Source: Cryomorphaceae bacterium
GTDB lineage: Bacteria > Bacteroidota > Bacteroidia > Flavobacteriales > Schleiferiaceae
DNA length: 9,210 bases
Reading direction: 5' to 3'
NCBI GenBank assembly: GCA_003507115.1
Contig: DNWN01000127.1
Span: 1-9,210 of the forward strand
Shown here piece by piece: positions 6,561-9,210 of the stretch; position 1 is the first letter of the stretch; each line of letters begins with the position of its first letter. The translations under genes and the position numbers were made by a program. Below the pieces are notes generated by a model that was given only the letters and a program-made list of their open reading frames with translations, was not told the origin of the DNA and did no database searches.

Positions 6561-6568
6561 TAATACCG
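6561..6568 (+). promoter_or_regulatory. Possible promoter/start-context element before icd
   Basis: The 49-nt gap between dnaX and icd (6524-6572) is clearly AT-richer than the genes beside it and probably holds the icd promoter. TAATACCG at 6561-6568 sits at the same distance from ATG as the boxes before the VIT gene and dnaX, and is followed by the same AC-N-T-ATG, but lacks the TTT of the -7 consensus. TTTG at 6525-6528 is too far upstream to pair with it. The element is therefore only a weak promoter call. Confidence 0.25.
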
Positions 6569-6572
6569 ACAT

Positions 6573-7802
6573 ATGAATAAGATTTCTGTTGCGAACCCCG
6601 TCGTTGAGCTCGACGGCGATGAAATGACTCGGATCATTTGGTCCTTTATCAAAGACAAGTTGATCCTTCCCTATGTGGATTTGGACATCAAATACTACGA
6701 TTTGGGCATGGAGCACCGCGATGCGACCAACGACCAAGTCACCATCGATGCCGCAGAAGCCATCAAGAAATACCATGTCGGCATTAAGTGTGCGACCATC
6801 ACCCCAGACGAGGGCCGTGTGGAGGAATTTGGGTTAAAGAAAATGTGGAAGAGCCCCAACGGTACGATCCGCAACATCTTGGGTGGAACCGTTTTTCGCG
6901 AGCCCATTATTTGCCAAAACGTCCCCCGCTTGGTTACCACTTGGAATAAGCCCATCGTGATTGGACGCCATGCCTTTGGCGATCAATACCGCGCGACCGA
7001 CACGGTGATCACCGGCAAAGGCAAGTTAACCATGACTTTCACGCCGGAAGATGGTTCCGAAGCCCAAACCTTTGAGGTCTACAACTTCGAAGGCGGCGGT
7101 GTCGCCATGAGCATGTACAATACCGATGAGTCGATCTATGGCTTTGCGCGATCGTGCATGAATTTGGCTATCCAGAAAAAATGGCCCCTTTACTTGTCTA
7201 CGAAGAACACCATCTTGAAGAAATACGACGGCCGATTCAAGGATATCTTCCAAGAGGTGTACGATGCCGAGTTCGCGGAAGCCTTCCAGGCGGCCGGCAT
7301 CACCTACGAACACCGGTTGATAGATGACATGGTCGCTTCTGCCTTGAAGTGGGAAGGAGGCTTCATCTGGGCTTGTAAGAACTACGATGGCGATGTGCAG
7401 TCGGATACGGTGGCCCAAGGCTTTGGGTCATTGGGTCTCATGACCTCCGTATTGGTCACGCCCGATGGCAAAACACTGGAGGCCGAAGCGGCTCACGGTA
7501 CCGTGACGCGTCACTACCGCCAGCACCAGCAGGGCAAGCAAACCAGTACGAACCCCATTGCTTCCATCTTCGCGTGGACGCGGGGGCTCGCACACCGCGG
7601 CAAGTTGGATGGCAACGATGCCCTGGTGCACTTTGCCAACACCCTAGAAACAGTATGTGTGGATGTCGTGGAGTCTGGCAAGATGACCAAGGATTTGGCC
7701 ATCTGTGTGCACGGCAACCACGTTCAGCACGGAACCCATTACCTCTACACGCAGGAATTCTTGGAGGCGATTAACCAAGAGTTGCAGGCGCGTTTGAACT
7801 AG
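6573..7802 (+). CDS. icd: NADP-dependent isocitrate dehydrogenase, eukaryotic-type homodimer
   Basis: A 409-aa enzyme that oxidatively decarboxylates isocitrate to 2-oxoglutarate with NADP+ in the TCA cycle, in the cytoplasm. It resembles mitochondrial/cytosolic eukaryotic IDH much more than E. coli Icd. Motifs match human IDH1 number for number in the first part: [17 protein letters not shown] with S94, N96, R100, R109, then [14 protein letters not shown] with R132 and Y139. From about residue 211 it is offset by one: catalytic Lys K211 in [18 protein letters not shown], metal ligands D251 or D252, D274 and D278 in the RLIDDMV and YDGDVQSD segments, and HGTVTRHYR (308-316) with R313 and H314 in the place that contacts the NADP 2'-phosphate. 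Nothing is missing. It is 49 nt after dnaX and ends with its own terminator, so it is likely monocistronic. Confidence 0.96.
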   Translation: MNKISVANPVVELDGDEMTRIIWSFIKDKLILPYVDLDIKYYDLGMEHRDATNDQVTIDAAEAIKKYHVGIKCATITPDEGRVEEFGLKKMWKSPNGTIRNILGGTVFREPIICQNVPRLVTTWNKPIVIGRHAFGDQYRATDTVITGKGKLTMTFTPEDGSEAQTFEVYNFEGGGVAMSMYNTDESIYGFARSCMNLAIQKKWPLYLSTKNTILKKYDGRFKDIFQEVYDAEFAEAFQAAGITYEHRLIDDMVASALKWEGGFIWACKNYDGDVQSDTVAQGFGSLGLMTSVLVTPDGKTLEAEAAHGTVTRHYRQHQQGKQTSTNPIASIFAWTRGLAHRGKLDGNDALVHFANTLETVCVDVVESGKMTKDLAICVHGNHVQHGTHYLYTQEFLEAINQELQARLN

Positions 7803-7823
7803 AACACCCTACCCGAAGAAGAA

Positions 7824-7855
7824 GAAAGCCCGCTGCGAAGCGGGCTTTCTTTTGT
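7824..7855 (+). terminator. Rho-independent terminator after icd
   Basis: A perfect 11-bp inverted repeat, GAAAGCCCGCT (7824-7834) and AGCGGGCTTTC (7839-7849), has a GCGA tetraloop (GNRA type) and can be extended by two A-T pairs outward. A T-rich tract, TTTTGTTT, follows from 7850. It begins 21 nt after the icd stop. On the opposite strand the tail reads CTTTCTTCTTC, so it may also stop transcripts of the converging glycosyltransferase gene, though less convincingly. Confidence 0.92.
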
Positions 7856-7874
7856 TTAGGGGCCGGGGAGCTAG

Positions 7875-7928
7875 GTGGCTAGAGAGCAAGCGCTGCGCGC
7901 TGTGGCTAGAAAGCACGTGCTGCGCACT
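7875..7928 (+). repeat. Tandem duplication of a 27-nt hairpin-forming unit
   Basis: Two directly adjoining 27-nt copies, 7875-7901 and 7902-7928, begin GTGGCTAGA and agree at 23 of 27 positions. Each carries a small hairpin with a TGC loop: AGCGC-TGC-GCGCT (7889-7901) in copy 1 and GTGC-TGC-GCAC (7917-7927) in copy 2. Two of the four differences are paired with each other (C-G in copy 1, T-A in copy 2), so the hairpin is kept. The repeat lies in the spacer between the icd terminator and the end of the minus-strand glycosyltransferase. Because 27 is a multiple of 3, the minus strand reads as a repeated xRSxCxLAT peptide, but there is no support for it being a gene. No further full copy is seen on either side. 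Confidence 0.8.
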
Positions 7929-7964
7929 GAAGCCGATACCCGTGAGAAATTGGGGAAAAGGGCT

Positions 7965-8828
7965 TCATAGCGGAATGCGTAAATAAGTGAGGCCACGTAG
8001 AAGGACTGTTTTAAGCGAAGGTTGGGCTTGGCTGTAGGCCATGCGCGCGGAGGCCCAGCGGCGGGCTTTGTGGTGGGTTCGGCCCACTTGGCGCCAAATC
8101 TCCGCTTCCGCTTCTTGGCGGTCATGGGCTTGAAGCCAGCCGCGCGTCACAAATTCATCGAGGCGACCCAGCACTTTGGCCGCATGCGCCTCGACGTCCT
8201 TGGTCAAGCCCACATTGGTTCGGTAGCGGGTCCAGGGGGTGGTGGACCACTGGTGAGGACGATGCCCCGCTTGCCAAAGGCGCATCCACAGGTCGATGTC
8301 TTCGACGAGATCGCGAGATTCGCTCCATCCGCCCACCGCCTCTAGGACGCTTTGCCGAATCAAACTGCCCGAAGGGGACAGGGGAAGGCGTTTGGTCACC
8401 AAGTCGGTCGCCTGAAGCAGGGGGTCAGCTTGGCGCAAGCGTTTTTGGCGGCCGTCCCATTCCGTATAGGGATGCCAAAGCCAGCTGTGCTCCGCCGGTT
8501 GCTGGGCTAAGGCCTGCCCCAAAGCGGAATGCCAGCCCGTTTCCAGGACATCGTCGGCATCTAAGAAGAGAATCCATTCGGATTGTGCCGCTCGCCAACC
8601 CGTGTTCCGCGTGGCACCCAGCCCTTGGTTGACCGCATGGCTGAGCAGGGTGCGGTAGGAAGGATCTTCGGCTTGCCAAGCCTGAAGCAAGGCCGTGGTT
8701 CCGTCCGAAGAGGCGTCATCCACGGCAATGGCCGTAACGCCCTGGGGCAAGCAGGCCAGCGTTTCCGGGAGAAAAGCGGCCGCCTGAAAGCAGGGGAGTA
8801 CGACAGTGAAGGAAGGCCCGGTGCTCAT
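7965..8828 (-). CDS. Family 2 glycosyltransferase (GT-A fold)
   Basis: A 287-aa glycosyltransferase that probably moves a sugar from a nucleotide donor to a cell-surface glycan precursor on the cytoplasmic side. GT2 hallmarks are in order: TVVLPCFQAAAFLPETL (8-24), the nucleotide-binding AVDDASSDGT (D37, D38, D42), NQGLGATRNTGWRAA (67-81), the metal-binding DxD motif LDADD (D90, D92, D93), SGSLIRQSVLEAVGGWSE (153-170) and the acidic V-E-D motif with E176-D177 before LWMRLWQAG, the likely catalytic base. The remaining 100 or so residues are a variable basic C-terminus. There is no membrane helix. The ATG at 8828 overlaps the stop of the upstream gene (ATGA), which points to translational coupling. 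Donor and acceptor cannot be read from the sequence. Confidence 0.9.
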   Translation of the reverse strand: MSTGPSFTVVLPCFQAAAFLPETLACLPQGVTAIAVDDASSDGTTALLQAWQAEDPSYRTLLSHAVNQGLGATRNTGWRAAQSEWILFLDADDVLETGWHSALGQALAQQPAEHSWLWHPYTEWDGRQKRLRQADPLLQATDLVTKRLPLSPSGSLIRQSVLEAVGGWSESRDLVEDIDLWMRLWQAGHRPHQWSTTPWTRYRTNVGLTKDVEAHAAKVLGRLDEFVTRGWLQAHDRQEAEAEIWRQVGRTHHKARRWASARMAYSQAQPSLKTVLLRGLTYLRIPL

Positions 8829-9210
8829 GTGGCGCGGGGCATAAAGTGGCGGGGAAAAAAGCGGTGCAGCACGCGGCGCAGAGGTTCCTTGAGGCCGAGC
8901 GTCTCCAGCACCACCACGGCGAGACGAACGACTCCTTCATAAGGGATGTGCAGCAGGACCAAGGGATGCAGCCGCAAGAAGCGCAGGAAGAGCTGACGAT
9001 TCACTTGGATATTCTGTCGGAACCCTGGACCGCGCCAGGTTTGTCGGTATAAGGAATGCGTCCACCAAGCGGCCACATTGCGGTATGCCTTTTGGGCTAC
9101 CCAGCGCTCGGGGTGATGGGCCGAACGGATGTAGTCCACAATGGCGAGTAGCTCCCGGTAGACCTGACCGTTGGCATTGGCACGCTGCCGCTGGGTGACG
9201 GCGTGCAGGC
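8825..9210 (-). CDS. C-terminal part of an unidentified protein, possibly a glycosyltransferase
   Basis: The frame is open from the window edge (9208) to a TGA at 8825-8827, giving about 127 residues; the N-terminus lies outside. A GTG at 9137 could be read as a start, but the frame continues upstream without a stop (LHAVTQRQRANANGQVYRELLAIVDY...), so this is the tail of a longer protein. The visible part is helical and basic, with RSAHHPERWVAQKAYRNVAAWW, then a hydrophobic stretch (LHPLVLLHIPYEGVVRLAVVVLETLGL) and a basic end (KEPLRRVLHRFFPRHFMPRAT). No catalytic motif is present. The 4-nt ATGA overlap with a GT2 gene and the look of the tail suggest another glycosyltransferase or polysaccharide gene, but that is inference from context. 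Confidence 0.6.
   Translation of the reverse strand, partial: LHAVTQRQRANANGQVYRELLAIVDYIRSAHHPERWVAQKAYRNVAAWWTHSLYRQTWRGPGFRQNIQVNRQLFLRFLRLHPLVLLHIPYEGVVRLAVVVLETLGLKEPLRRVLHRFFPRHFMPRAT

Noticed and set aside
7026..7418. Open frame of 130 codons on the minus strand inside icd
   Set aside because: It lies wholly within a strongly conserved enzyme gene and has no family resemblance; it is a shadow frame.
7875..7928. The tandem repeat as a CRISPR array
   Set aside because: The two copies adjoin without a spacer and there are only two; no cas gene is present.
7929..7966. Inverted repeat GAAGCC/GGCTTC next to the GT2 stop codon as a terminator for the minus strand
   Set aside because: Only 6 bp with a 26-nt poorly paired interior and no T tract on the minus strand.
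7871..8125. Minus-strand frame encoding a peptide with a repeated xRSxCxLAT end
   Set aside because: It mostly overlaps the GT2 gene in another frame, and the repeated peptide is only the 27-nt tandem repeat read as codons.
8022..8345. Plus-strand open frame opposite the GT2 gene
   Set aside because: The minus-strand frame carries every GT2 motif in order, while this frame is an unremarkable GC-rich shadow.

Overview
The window looks like chromosomal DNA of a member of the Bacteroidota, probably of the Flavobacteriales type, with fairly high GC. The evidence is the bS6/bS18/bL9 sequences, a DnaX without the zinc-binding module, a DnaX C-terminal domain that resembles those I recall from Flavobacteriia, almost no Shine-Dalgarno sequences before genes, and promoter-like TAnnTTTG boxes. 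I cannot name a genus from sequence alone. Nearly every base is accounted for by conserved genes. There is no tRNA, rRNA, insertion sequence, CRISPR array or prophage.

Layout: (1) 1-1097, the end of a ribosomal protein operon, rpsF (lacking only its first codon or so), rpsR and rplI, closed by a strong intrinsic terminator at 1119-1147. (2) 1159-6523, four tightly packed genes on the same strand: a multi-spanning O-antigen ligase/polymerase-like protein with a TPR tail, a VIT1/CCC1-type Fe/Mn transporter, a CruF-like carotenoid biosynthesis membrane protein, and dnaX. (3) 6573-7802, a eukaryotic-type NADP-dependent isocitrate dehydrogenase, followed by a strong hairpin terminator. (4) 7850-7964, a small spacer between convergent genes holding a tandem 27-nt repeat. 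(5) 7965-9210, on the minus strand, a family 2 glycosyltransferase preceded by the 3' part of another gene that overlaps it by 4 nt (ATGA). This is probably the end of a cell-surface polysaccharide gene cluster.

The most interesting feature is inside dnaX. A run of ten A residues (5619-5628) sits just after the clamp-loader collar domain. A GGAGG element lies a short distance upstream, and stop codons follow at once in both alternative frames (5632-5634 and 5646-5648). This predicts that the gene makes full-length tau (659 aa) plus a truncated gamma-like protein (363 aa, or 367 aa in the other frame) by transcriptional or ribosomal slippage. The principle is known from E. coli and Thermus, but the arrangement here is different. 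Two further patterns deserve a check. A nearly identical TAnn...GACnTATG motif occurs at the starts of the VIT gene, dnaX and icd, which suggests leaderless or very short-leader transcripts. The tandem repeat at 7875-7928 has two units that differ by a compensatory base-pair change within a small hairpin.
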